Source of the DNA: Acanthamoeba castellanii str. Neff
Lineage: Eukaryota; Discosea; Longamoebia; Acanthamoebidae
Assembly: GCF_000313135.1 (NCBI RefSeq)
Contig: NW_004457712.1
Location: forward strand, 1,142,209-1,206,208
Direction: 5' to 3'
Length of the DNA: 64,000 nucleotides
In this document: positions 42,138 through 51,770 of the stretch, in pieces
Position numbering within the stretch: position 1 is the stretch's first letter
Layout: each line of letters opens with the position of its first letter
The notes under the pieces: generated by a model
What the model was told of the DNA's origin: nothing
Database searches by the model: none
The model's input: only the letters and a program-made list of their open reading frames with translations
Translations under genes and position numbers: made by a program

Positions 42138-44499
42138 TCACCCCCGCCACAGCGCCGCCGTCGCCGTTGTTTCCCGGAGCCATGGGCGCTGAGTGACGAG
42201 AGCGGGGGGTGGTGGCGCGGCACACGCACGGTCGGGGCGGCCGCCGTATCCACCGGCCAGCGGCACCTGTCGCTTGGCGCACAGCCACGAGCAGTACGTG
42301 CCCCGCACCACCACCTTCGGCCTGCACACCCACCACCCACAACACACCACACGCGACACGACACACGCATGAGCATCAACCATCACAGCTGAAGAAAGGG
42401 GGCAACGACGCGCACCGATGAGGCGGGATGGCAGTGAGTAGGCCGCCGCCCCCGCCCCCGCCAGCCGCCGGTGTAGGGGGGGCAGCGAGCGCGGCGGTGC
42501 CGGTCTGGCCAGTGGTGGCGGTGGCGGTGCCGGCCGGGGCGGTGGCGGTGCCTGTGTCGGCCGGGGCGGTGAGGCTGAGGCTCAGGCCGCCGCCAGAAAC
42601 GGAGGGGGTGAGTTCCATGGGGAACACGCGCACGACGTGACCGTCGCCGTACAGGAGCTTGCCGCACACGGAGCACGCGCTCTCGCCCTCGAGCAGCAGC
42701 TTCTTGAGCTCCTCGGTGATGTTGAGCCCTTGCACCATCGCCAGCGTGCTCATGACGCCGTCATGGGCCGCCTCGCCGTCGTGGTGGTCGGCGTTCTTGT
42801 CATTCTTGTCGACGATACGCGGGCGGTCGTAGATGGCTGTGATCGGCGAAGTCGCCTCCGGCGGCGATGGCGGCGTCGATGTCGACAATGGCGACGCCGA
42901 CGATAACACCTCCTCGACAGCCGGCGAGAGCGAAAGCGAAGACGAAGAAGAAGACGACGGCAAGGACAGAGCGCGGATGTGGCAGCGGACGGCGGCGCAG
43001 GCGAGGTGGAGGAGCGTGGGCGGGCTCACGTTCCAGGTGCCGCCGACGGCGTAGTGGAAGAGGTTGCGCCGGAAGGCCAGCACCGAGAGGTCGGTCAGCA
43101 GCGCGAGCGACGCGGGGACGGTGACGAGCGCGTTGGCCTCGATGTTGAGCTTGCGCAGGCCCGACAGGCGGCCGATCTGGGCCGGCAGCGACGAGAGCCG
43201 GTTGGCGTTGAGCTGCAGCACGGTGAGCGTGCCGGCCAGGGCGTCAAACGTCTGCGGCGGCAGCGACGTGAGCGCGTTGTCGTTGAGGAAGAGCGAATGG
43301 AGTGATCGCAGCTGGCCCAGCTCCGGCGGTACCGACGTCAGCTTGTTATTAAACAGCGACAACGTCTGTGTGTCGTTTGTGTGGTTACGCGTGTGTCGTG
43401 TCGTGTCGTGTCGTGTCGTGTCGTGTCGTGTCGTGCGGTGAGTAAAGATCAGACTGGTGAGCGGGGAGGGCCTGGGCGCGGACCTGGAGCGAGGTGAGGC
43501 GGCCGATCTCGGGCGGGAGGGAGACGAGCGCGTTGTGGGAGAGGAAGAGCTTCTCGAGGTGCGCAAAGTCGCCGATCTCGGGCGGGAGCGTGGTGAGGTG
43601 GTTGTAGTGCATGTGCAGCTCGCGCAGCTGGCCCAGCCGCGCCAGCGCCACCGGAAACGACGTCAGCGCGTTGTCGTTGAGGAACAGCGTCGTCAGCTGC
43701 GTCGCCAGTCGCGCCCCGTCCAGCACCACCGCCAACGAACCCGGCCGCAGTACAACCGAACACGACAACGTCGCATCGTCGGCCTTCTCCTCGAGTGCTG
43801 CGTCTGTGTGTGCGGTGGTGTGTGTTGTGTCGACAGGCTCGTTGGTGGTGTCGACGGGCTCGTTGGTGGTGTCGACGGGCTCGCTGGTGGTGGTGGTGGC
43901 AACCACGTCGTCCGGCGGTGGCGCCAGGCTCTGGGCGAGGGTGGCGGGGAGGGCGGTGAGAGCGAGGGCCTCGAGGGAGAGGAAGCGGTAGTCGCGCTTG
44001 CGGCAGATGTGGAGCCGCTGAGAGACTTCGTCCAACGGCGCCGGGTGGTCGCCGCCGCCGGGAAAGTGCGAAGACGACGAAGAAGCAGAAGAAAATGAAG
44101 ACGACGAAGACGGGGAGGAGGGAGGGGACAAGAACGAAGGCGAGGAGGGCGAAGGCGAGGACCAGACGCGTGGGGCGGCGGCGGGCGCAGGGTAGAAGGG
44201 CGACGCGCTGCCGTCCTTGCCGCGCGGAGTCTCGCAGACCTCGCAGCACTTCATGAGCGTGTGGTTCAGGAACGTGCACGCTGTAGTCGTAGTAGCGTAG
44301 AACCACCGATTAATAAACAAATCTTACACAGTAAAATAAAAACAATCACAAGAGAGAATCAATAACAGGCTTTTCCGAATCAAGATACAGAGTTCTAAAA
44401 CAATAATAATATCGATTTAGTAATTAATATGGAGAGTATGAATTGCGAAATCGCGTGTAAAAGGGGAGGTGTACCTTGGCAAGGCCAAACGTCCGCCAT
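42138..44499 (-). CDS. RanBP2-finger and leucine-rich-repeat protein
   Basis: A 25-base first exon (44499-44475, MADVWPCQ) joins at a GTACAC...ACTACAG intron to exon 2 starting at 44280. The join creates a complete RanBP2-type zinc finger, WPCQACTFLNHTLMKCCEVC. A Ser/Pro-rich linker, Thr-rich DTTNEPVDTTNEPV repeats and at least seven leucine-rich repeats follow (LTTLFLNDNALTSFPVALAR, LHMHYNHLTTLPPEIGDFAH, LRKLNIEANALVTVPASLAL). The C-terminal part has two Cys pairs, ACSVCGKLLYGDG and, after the last intron, TYCSWLC, likely a second zinc site. RanBP2 fingers bind ubiquitin, RNA or Ran, and LRRs bind proteins. An adaptor role is likely but unproven. A scrambled copy lies at 47.5-47.8 kb. Confidence 0.8.
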
Positions 44500-44677
44500 T
44501 TCGTGTCGTGTGCCTATGAAAGAATCAGGCTTCGTGCAGAAACACAGCACGACAGCTTCCGTTGGCCAGGCAACAAGACTCAAACGCATTTCGGAAATAA
44601 TACGAAACGCTTTTCTCTTTGGATGTCTGTTTCGCAAGAAATAGACAGGCCATTTATAATGTTGCATAGCAATCGCA

Positions 44678-45499
44678 CTATTTCCTCCTGGAACGGTAGG
44701 GGACGATGCCGAGGTCGCGCAGCTTGGCGACCTGGTCAGGCGCGAGCTTGGCTCTCTTGACCCGTTGGTAGTGCATCCAGTAGAAGAGGACCGCGGACTC
44801 ATCCTTGCTGGGCAGGTGCCCGTTCGTCTCCACCCACTCCCGGAGCAGAGCGTGGTTCTTCTCCCACTCCCTCCTCAGCCTCTCCCTGTGGCGGCGCATG
44901 AGGCTGCTCTCGTACTTGGGCGGTGAAGCCGAAGGAGCAGAAGAAGCCGAAGCCGAAGCCGAAGCCGGCAGAGGCTGGGCTCTGGCTGCTGTTTCGGAGT
45001 CTGCGGCGGCGGCGCTGCTGCTGTGTCGCCTGGGCGATCGCCTCGGGGAGGCCCACGTCGTTGACGTTGGTTTCCTCGTCAGCTTCTTCTTCGAGCTTGC
45101 GCGCAGCGTCCGCTTCGCCGGCTTCGTCCTCAACGTGGCCCACCACGCGGAGCGCCTGCTGCGCGAGGAAGGGGTCGGCTCCCATTGGGCGGCCCAACCC
45201 CCGCCCGGCCGCCAGCAGATGATGAACCTGCCCTTCTTCAACTTCTTCTCCTTCTGGGCGTTGGGACAGCAGACCACGGCACGACCGGGCTCCTCCATGC
45301 TCGGCTGTTGTTGTGGCTGTTGTGGCTGTTGTTGTTGTGGTGGCTCTTGGTCGTCTGTGGTCTCGCCTTCGTCGTCGTCGTCGGGCACCCAGATGGGTGC
45401 GGCGTGGCTGCCCAACAAGAAGGTCACCTTTTCCTCCTCCCGGTGCACCTGCTCGCTGGAGTCGTTGGGTTCGTTGAGGTCGATCGTGCAGTCTTGCAT
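44678..45499 (-). CDS. Tandem-family protein, copy 1 (helicase-associated-like C-terminus)
   Basis: Intronless, 273 residues from ATG 45499 (MQDCTIDLNEPNDSSEQVHR). Order: acidic N-terminus with VTFLLGSHAAPIWVPDDDD, a Gln/Pro-rich stretch, AVVCCPNAQKEKKLKKGRF then CWRPGGGWAAQWEP, a Lys/Arg/Ser-rich basic centre, and a C-terminal domain LLREWVETNGHLPSKDESAV then LFYWMHYQRVKRAKLAPDQV. The last part (W-x6-G-x-LPS...L-x-x-WL/M-x-x-QR...L-x-x-LGI) resembles the helicase-associated (HA) repeat, a three-helix DNA-binding-type module. Acidic, basic and HA parts suggest a chromatin or DNA protein. Copy 2 next door is closely related. Confidence 0.65.
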   Translation of the reverse strand: MQDCTIDLNEPNDSSEQVHREEEKVTFLLGSHAAPIWVPDDDDEGETTDDQEPPQQQQPQQPQQQPSMEEPGRAVVCCPNAQKEKKLKKGRFIICWRPGGGWAAQWEPTPSSRSRRSAWWATLRTKPAKRTLRASSKKKLTRKPTSTTWASPRRSPRRHSSSAAAADSETAARAQPLPASASASASSAPSASPPKYESSLMRRHRERLRREWEKNHALLREWVETNGHLPSKDESAVLFYWMHYQRVKRAKLAPDQVAKLRDLGIVPYRSRRK

Positions 45500-45647
45500 G
45501 GGTGGTGGTGGTCTCTTTGTGTGTGAACGCAAAAACAAGAAGAGCGAAGACGACCAGGAGAACAAGGGAAGGGTGTCCCAATAAGGGCATTTGCTGGGGT
45601 TTAATCCCTGTTCACACACTTTCCTTCTTGTGAGTGGCTCTTCTTCA

Positions 45648-46565
45648 TTAAATGTCGAGCTCTGGCACGGGCGAGGAGTCGATCGCCTGCCCGTATGGAG
45701 CTACACCAAGCGCGAGTAGCCTGGCCACCTGAGTGGGTGTGCGCCTGGGCCAAGCCTCCTTCCGTCGGTTGTAGTGCAGCCAGTTGTAGATCTCCCGGGC
45801 TTCCTTCCTGCTTGGGAGGCGGCCCTCGCTCTCGACCCACTCCTTGAGCCCGGCGTACATGGCGTCCCATTTCCTCTGCTTGGCCTCGGTCTCGCTGATC
45901 AACCTGTCAGATTTCGGGGAAGGCGAAGGCGAATCCGGTGGAGGCTGGGCTCTGGCTGCTGCTGCGGCGTCTGCGGCGGCGCTGCTGCTGTGTCGCCTGG
46001 GCGATCGCCTCGGGGAGGCCCGCGTCTTCTTCATCTTCTTCGAGCTTGGGCGCAGCGTCGGCGTCGACGTTGATCGCAGCTTTCCCTTCGCCGGCTTCGT
46101 CCTCAACATGTCCCACCACGTGGAACGCGTGCTGCGCGAGGAAGGGTTCGGCTCCCATTGGGCGGCCCAACCCCCGCCCGGCCGCCAGCAGATGATGAAT
46201 CTGCCCTTCTTCAACTTCTTCTCCTTCTGGGCATTGGGACAGCAGACCACAGCACGACCGGGCTCCTCCATGCTCGGCTGTTGGTGTTGTTGTGGCTGTT
46301 GTTGTTGTGGTGGCTCTTCGTCGTCTGTGGTCTCGCCTTCGTCGTCGTCGGTGAACTCCACCTTCACGCCGAACAGGCAGACTGCCTTCTTCTTGTTGTT
46401 GTTGTTGTTGGTTGAACCCTCGGCCGCGGCGTCGACGTCACCAGAGTCGTCGTCGTCGGACACCCAGATGGGTGCGGCGTGGCTGCCCAACAAGAAGGTC
46501 ACCTTTTCCTCCTCCCGGTGCACCTGCTCGCTGGAGTCTTTGAGGTCGGCCGTGCAGTCTTGCAT
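45648..46565 (-). CDS. Tandem-family protein, copy 2
   Basis: Intronless, 305 residues from ATG 46565 (MQDCTADLKDSSEQVHREEE). It shares with copy 1 the start, VTFLLGSHAAPIWV, the Gln/Pro tract, PGRAVVCCPNAQKEKK and the CWRPGGGWAAQWEP block. The DNA at 46154-46288 is almost identical to 45181-45315. It differs by an extra acidic/Asn insert (DVDAAAEGSTNNNNNKKKAV then CLFGVKVEF). Its C-terminal module, LKEWVESEGRLPSRKEAREI then YNWLHYNRRKEAWPRRTPTQ, has diverged from copy 1. The upstream 40 bases also match, so promoter and gene were duplicated together. Confidence 0.65.
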   Translation of the reverse strand: MQDCTADLKDSSEQVHREEEKVTFLLGSHAAPIWVSDDDDSGDVDAAAEGSTNNNNNKKKAVCLFGVKVEFTDDDEGETTDDEEPPQQQQPQQHQQPSMEEPGRAVVCCPNAQKEKKLKKGRFIICWRPGGGWAAQWEPNPSSRSTRSTWWDMLRTKPAKGKLRSTSTPTLRPSSKKMKKTRASPRRSPRRHSSSAAADAAAAARAQPPPDSPSPSPKSDRLISETEAKQRKWDAMYAGLKEWVESEGRLPSRKEAREIYNWLHYNRRKEAWPRRTPTQVARLLALGVAPYGQAIDSSPVPELDI

Positions 46566-46832
46566 GGGTGGTGGTCTCTTTGTGTGTGAACGCAAAAAGC
46601 GAAAACGAAGAGAAGAGCGAAGACGACAAAGAATGAAGGTGTGTGAAGAGTAAGACAGACCGAAGAGGGAATTCCAAATGAGGGCATTGGGACTGGGAAA
46701 TTAATGCTATTCTCACACACTTACAGTCATTCTGTAGTCCTGGTTAGTAACCAACCGAGTGACAAGGAAGAACGACAAGGAAACATCAGGCGACAACAGG
46801 CATCAATTTCAAAATAAGAAGCGTCACAGATC

Positions 46833-47435
46833 TCAGTCGTTGCCCTTGGTCGCCGTCCCACGCGAGTTATAGGGCGTCAGGCCCAGGGCGCGTAGCTTGG
46901 CGGCGCGGGCCGGGCTGAGGTTGCGCCAGCTGGGCTCCCGACGCCAGTAGCGCATCCACTCATAGAGCGCCTTGCCCCTCATCGTGGTAGGACGGCGGCC
47001 CGTTCGCTGGATCCACCGCTCGAGCCGTGCGCACTTGACCTCCCATCTCCGCCATTTCGCCTTCTCGACGTCGCTCTGAGGCTCCGAAGACGAAGAAGAA
47101 GAAGAAGTGGAGGAAGGAGAAAACGAAGCGGAAGAAGAGGGAGAAGAGAACGAAGGATCACACCTGGCGGTCCAGTCCGTGGGCAGTCTCTGGATGTGGA
47201 GACTTACTTCTTCTTCGTCGTCAGCAGTCGTTTCCCCATCTTCATCGTCCGAAATCCAGTGGTAGACCACCGCTTCCTTCTTCTTCACCTCTTGGTTGGG
47301 GTCGCCATGACTGGTCTCTGCTGTCGATGTGATCATGTCGCCTTCATCGACCGGCACCGCCAGGCCGAACACAGTGACCACCTTCTTCTTCTTCTCCTCC
47401 TCCTGTGAGTCACTTGAGGTGTTGGGGTCGAGCAT
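46833..47435 (-). CDS. Tandem-family protein, copy 3 (diverged)
   Basis: Intronless, 200 residues from ATG 47435 (MLDPNTSSDSQEEEKKKKVV). It keeps VFGLAVPVDEGD (compare LFGVKVEFTDD of copy 2), WISDDEDGETTADDEEE (compare the DDDEGETTDD of both copies), DWTARCDPSFSS (compare GGWAAQWEP) and a C-terminal module LERWIQRTGRRPTTMRGKAL then YEWMRYWRREPSWRNLSPA, ending LRALGLTPYNSRG. It is shorter because the Cys-Cys block and part of the basic centre are missing. It appears to be the oldest branch of the three-gene cluster. Confidence 0.6.
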   Translation of the reverse strand: MLDPNTSSDSQEEEKKKKVVTVFGLAVPVDEGDMITSTAETSHGDPNQEVKKKEAVVYHWISDDEDGETTADDEEEVSLHIQRLPTDWTARCDPSFSSPSSSASFSPSSTSSSSSSSEPQSDVEKAKWRRWEVKCARLERWIQRTGRRPTTMRGKALYEWMRYWRREPSWRNLSPARAAKLRALGLTPYNSRGTATKGND

Positions 47436-47534
47436 GCCTTGTTCGTCTTGTCTTGTCGTGTGTGTGTGTGGTGTGAACAGGAAAACAGGAAGAGCCCGGC
47501 GACACAGTTGTTAGAGGTCCTGGTTTATCTTTTT

Positions 47535-47771
47535 TCAGCCAATGGGCACCATGATTGCTGCGCACCAGCTCCACCTCGATCGTGGGTCCAGCAGCTTCAT
47601 GAGCTCGTTGGTAAGTGTTGAGCCTTGCACCATCTCCAGCGACATGAGCGCGTTGTGGGAGAGGAAGAGCTTCTCGAGGTGCGCAAAGTCGCCGATCTCG
47701 GGCGGGAGCGTGGTGAGGTGGTTGTAGTGCATGCGCAGCTCGCGCAGTTTTGTACAAAACTGTTTATGCAA
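47535..47771 (-). pseudogene. Chimeric relic of the LRR gene
   Basis: The minus strand reads LRELRMHYNHLTTLPPEIGD then FAHLEKLFLSHNALMSLEMV then QGSTLTNELMKLLDPR. The first two blocks match LRRs of the gene at 42-44.5 kb. The last matches its later MVQGLNITEELKKLL region. Everything between (at least four repeats and a long linker) is absent, so an internal deletion joined two distant exonic parts. No LRR start, zinc finger or C-terminus is left. Confidence 0.7.
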
Positions 47772-47801
47772 AGTTCGATTGGCAAAGAGTGATCATTGAT
47801 C

Positions 47802-49978
47802 TCATGAAGATGACGTCTTGGCAGAAGAGGAGAGGAGGTCAGTCTTGTAGACATCGTCGATGATGGAGGCCCAGGGAAGGAGCACAGAGGTGAGCGAGCA
47901 TCGGAAGGCCTGAGGAAGGGAGGTGGAAGCGGACGGAGATGATGACGAGGAGGAGGAGGGGGACAGACTGCTGGCGGTTGGCAGGAACTTGCGCATGGCG
48001 CTGAGGTTCAGCCACGAGTTGCTCTTGCTGCTCCCCAACGATTCCTCCTCCGCGGGATTGGTGTCATCCACCTCTGTACCAACCAATTCATTGCCATCAG
48101 TGACACGACACGACACGACACGACACACAACACACATGACACACGACATGCAGCGAAATGGAGTGGAGGCTAAGTGCCTGGAGCGGACGGCGAGTCGGCC
48201 GGGTTGACGGCCATCTGGGCCTTGCCCTTGCCTGACGGACCCTTCATGTTGAGGAAGACCTGCTGCGGTGACTTGTCGCGCGATCGCGTCAGCCAACGCA
48301 GCGTCGAGGGCGAGTTCTGCTTCTTGGCCTCCATTCCGAACGCCTGTCGCACAATCTCGTAGCCCACCGCTGATAACAACACGACACGCACGACACACAA
48401 CACACACACACGACATACGCGTGAGTAACAGCACGCGCGCACACCGCACGACACGCACACAAGGCACGTACCTCCGCTGAAGATGGTGACGGGGCCGCCC
48501 TTTTTGGTAAGGGTCGGGGTTTGTGGGTCCGTCTTGCTCATGACCGCGGCGAGGTGGAGCGAAGTCGATGAGCCCTCGGGCATCGTCGCCAGCAGCTTCA
48601 CGCACACCTGTGGCCATTCACACAGTCTGTCAGCTAGTGTGTGTCGTGCGTGTGTGCGTGTGTGCGTGTGTGTGCGCGCGTGCGCGTGCGTGTGTGCGTG
48701 TGTGCGAACAAGGACACTCACCAGCTCGCCCTCTTCGGATACGGTGATATCCTGCAGCATCTCCTGGAAGTCGTTGACGGCGAAAAATATGGTGGGGTAG
48801 GTCTCCGTCACCTCGTCTTCCTTCATGTCCATACGCACCTGTGTGTTGTGTGTCGTGTCGTGTGTGTCGTGTGTGTCGTGTTGTGCAGCATCGCCGCAGT
48901 GTTGTAGGGAAAGTCCAGATATGTGAGTGCAGCGCTCCAGCTGTGGTCTATGCGAATGCGCGCGCGTGAGAGAGAGAATGCAAGCTGACCTGAGTGGGCG
49001 ACGCGTAGACGCAGGTTTCTACTCGCTGCCTCTTTGCTGTATCGTGTGCGCTACTTCGCGGTGTAGTAACTGCGCGAGAAAGGGGAACAGAGGAACAGAG
49101 TGTGAGACGCAACGTTCGATGTCATCACGCGTGGACGTGGAGCCCAGAGGGGGGGGTACCGGTCGAACCCCGGCCCTTTCTGTGCGCTACGTCCATAATG
49201 AGAGTGTATCTGGTGTGTTTTGTGTCGTGTGTGCCGTGTGTGCCGTGTGTGTCGTGTGCGTCGTGTGTGTCGTGTGTGTCGTGTGTGTCGTGTGTGTCGT
49301 GTGTGTCGTGTGTGTCGTGTGTCGAGTGTGATTCGACTTTGGTCAGCGAAACAAGAACAGCACGCACTCAAAGAGAAGGAATGGGATGGCAGTACTTGAG
49401 GTGGTTGGTGATGATGTTGAGGAAGTAGGTCTCCTGCCAGTTGATGGAGCGATCGCCCCGCTTGGGCAGCTTGTGCTCGGCGTCCTCGTGCTTGCGCACC
49501 ACGAAGAACTTGCTGCCCTGCTGGCCACCACTGCAAACGTTGTGAGAGACGGCCATGGTCAGTTGAGGGGAACACGACACAAGAGGGGAGCACGACACGC
49601 GACATGAAGCAAAGACAGAAGGGAGTGTACTCGGCTGAACCGGCTACGGGCTGGGCGAGAGGCTGGTCGGGCACGAAGAAAAGCAGATCATCCATGTTGG
49701 GATCATCCTTCAACACGAAGCTGCAGAAGGCAGAGGTAAAATAAAAAAGATGAAGAAGCGATGGATGAAGGCAAAGAAAAGTGCGTACTCAGTCCAGAAG
49801 AACTCGGCCCAGTCGGTAGCGGTGTACTTCCTCTCTGCAACGGGAAATGCGGAAATCAATTCATTGATTATTAAGCTCCCGATGTATGTCATACATTTGA
49901 ATGAATGGAGAACGGGGTGGCGAGACAAGCAGTACCTCTTTTGGGTTGGATTGCATCCTCGACGCCTGTCCCCTCCAT
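47802..49978 (-). CDS. KIAA0930-family (DUF2045) protein
   Basis: The first exon is 49978-49936 (MEGTGVEDAIQPK). The next gives RKYTATDWAEFFWTE. Following exons give DPNMDDLLFFVPDQP, SKFFVVRKHEDAEHKLPKRG, DRSINWQETYFLNIITNHL, ETYPTIFFAVNDFQEMLQDI, VGYEIVRQAF, VFLNMKGPSGKGKAQMAVNP and, near the end, SNSWLNLSAMRKFLP and SLTSVLLPWASIIDDVYKT. Order and residues follow human KIAA0930 as I recall it (D-P-D-I-D-W-E-E, Y-P-x-I-F-F, M-K-G-P-x-G-K-G, S-W-L-K-L), a conserved cytosolic protein without known activity. The low-complexity SSS tract before the last block is variable in the family. About eight exons. Confidence 0.78.
49204..49325. repeat. TGTGTCG array in KIAA0930-family intron
   Basis: cgtgtgtgtcgtgtgtg-type units fill the intron at 49204-49325 of a minus-strand gene. 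Its transcript strand therefore carries CACACGACACA. In the plus-strand genes nearby, either strand orientation is also found. Confidence 0.85.
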
Positions 49979-50155
49979 CTCTCGATCGCTCAACAATTAA
50001 TAATGGCGCCAAATTCTGATTTTGATTCTCTTTTTCTTTTTCTTTTTTACAAGTCTAAAAGAAATAAATGGGCGCTCCTCTTCTACCTCCTTCCTCCCCG
50101 TCGAGCAGGAGCACCTCGGCCAGCTGTTGTTGATCGTCAGAAGCCAAGAAGAAGG

Positions 50156-51488
50156 TCAGCAGTGGATTGATGACCACTTGATCACGATACCACGAAAAAG
50201 GGCGGTAAACGAACCACTCGCGGCGGGCGCTGCGCCCTCGCCGCCCTGGGCGGCTTCGGGCTCCTGGCCGCCCATACCCCCGCTGAAGAGGAGCACCAAG
50301 ACGAAGGGCACGATGTACATCCACTGCGCATTCAAGAAGAAGAAAACGAAGAAGAAGAACAACGACAGAGTCAGAGAGGTGAGGTGAGACGGGTGCAAGC
50401 GAGGCGGCGGTACGTATTTGGCGATGAAGCCCTTCTCGCCTTCGGCCTTCTCCTTGGCGGCCTCGGGCGTCTCCAGCTCCTGACGGAACGGCCTTTTTCG
50501 GGGGATGGCGAACACGGCACACACCGGTGGAGGTGAGCACGTGAGGACACATGTGGGGTCATCCGCAGGTGGGCCGTCGAAGAAAGAAGAGCGAAGAAAG
50601 AAGAGAAGAAAGAAGAGAAGAAAGAAGAGAAGGGGTGGGAGTACTTGGGTGCCTCGGCGCCGACGTTGAGGCTCACCTTGGTGTCGAACTTCGAGGACTG
50701 GTGGACGGCCGGGCGGAGTCAGTGCGCGCGTACACGAAAAGAGAATAGAGATGGCGAGAAGAGAAGAAGAAGAAGAAGAGAGGCGATCGATGTACCGTGG
50801 GCTGCTCGGTGGCGGAGCCGCAGTCCGCGGTGGCGGTGCGGTAGTCCACGCCGACGACGTTGCCGAACTGATCCAGGGTGAGGCGGAGGGAGTCCGCGAG
50901 ATTGGACGCCAGCAGTGCGCACTGAGGGAGGCGCCACATCGTAAGCACTCAGGTGCGTCCAGCCGCACGACACGCACTACCGCACTACCGCACACGCACA
51001 CACTACCGCACACGCACTACCGCACACGCACACCAGTCAATAGCGAGCAGGCGGGCGTACTGCAGGGACGGAGGCAGTGATGAAGTCCATCTGCCGGCGC
51101 GTGTCCTTGGTGAGAGGCAGCTGCAGCCGCACCTGGTAGCGACCGCCGCTCGCCGCTGCCTCCTGCGATAAAGGGAAAGATGTAAGTGAATAAATCAATA
51201 AACAAAACAACAGTAAATTAACAAAATTGAATGGAAAGGTGCCTTGAGTGCGTGGAGATCGGAAGAAGAGAGCGCGGGCTGAGAGAGGCGGGGCTGGGTG
51301 CGGGCGCCGTAAAGGGCGGAAGCCTGCGGCAGGGCCACCTGGCCGCGGGGCGTAAACGGAGCACCGCCAATGGCGTGCTCGATGGAAAGCTGCACGGTGG
51401 CATCCTGCTGTTGTCCATAGACCCCCACGATTCCGCAAATCAGAGCCGCAATCGCCACCAAAACGTTGAGCCGCTGTGTCGCCCTCAT
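50156..51488 (-). CDS. EMC10: ER membrane protein complex subunit 10
   Basis: Starts at 51488 (MRATQRLNVLVAIAALICGI), a cleavable signal peptide. The luminal part has the EMC10 pattern: VQLSIEHAIGGAPFTPRGQV, RYQVRLQLPLTKDTRRQMDF, ITASVPAV and LADSLRLTLDQFGNVVGVDY. The end is KGFIAKYWMYIVPFVLVLLF SGG, the membrane anchor that in human EMC10 reads [20 protein letters not shown]. The EMC inserts tail-anchored and multi-pass proteins into the ER membrane. About six exons; stop at 50156-50158. It lies between two other minus-strand genes. The identification rests on the anchor and luminal motifs together. Confidence 0.85.
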
Positions 51489-51770
51489 CCTCTTCCTTTT
51501 TTTATCGTGTATTTTTTTCTCTCTCGATTTCTTTCCACAAACAGAGAAATGGGTTTTTCTTTGCAACCAGAGAGAATTGTATTTTCTAGATGAATTTCCC
51601 TGCAAGGTCCTCTGGGTGCTCGTGGTCGTTGATGGTGCGGAGAGGACGAAGGTGGAGGAGGGCCAATATGAATAGGATGAGATGAAGAAGACCAAGAAGA
51701 AGAGGGGAGTGACGTGGATGAAGGAGGGAAGAGGGAGCGGGTGGCGCGACGACGTTGACGGTGGCGGTAA

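Noticed and set aside
44805..46653. Plus-strand frames of 259 and 269 residues
   Set aside because: Both are antisense of the tandem-family genes and repeat their duplication, but are Cys/Ser-rich without domain features.
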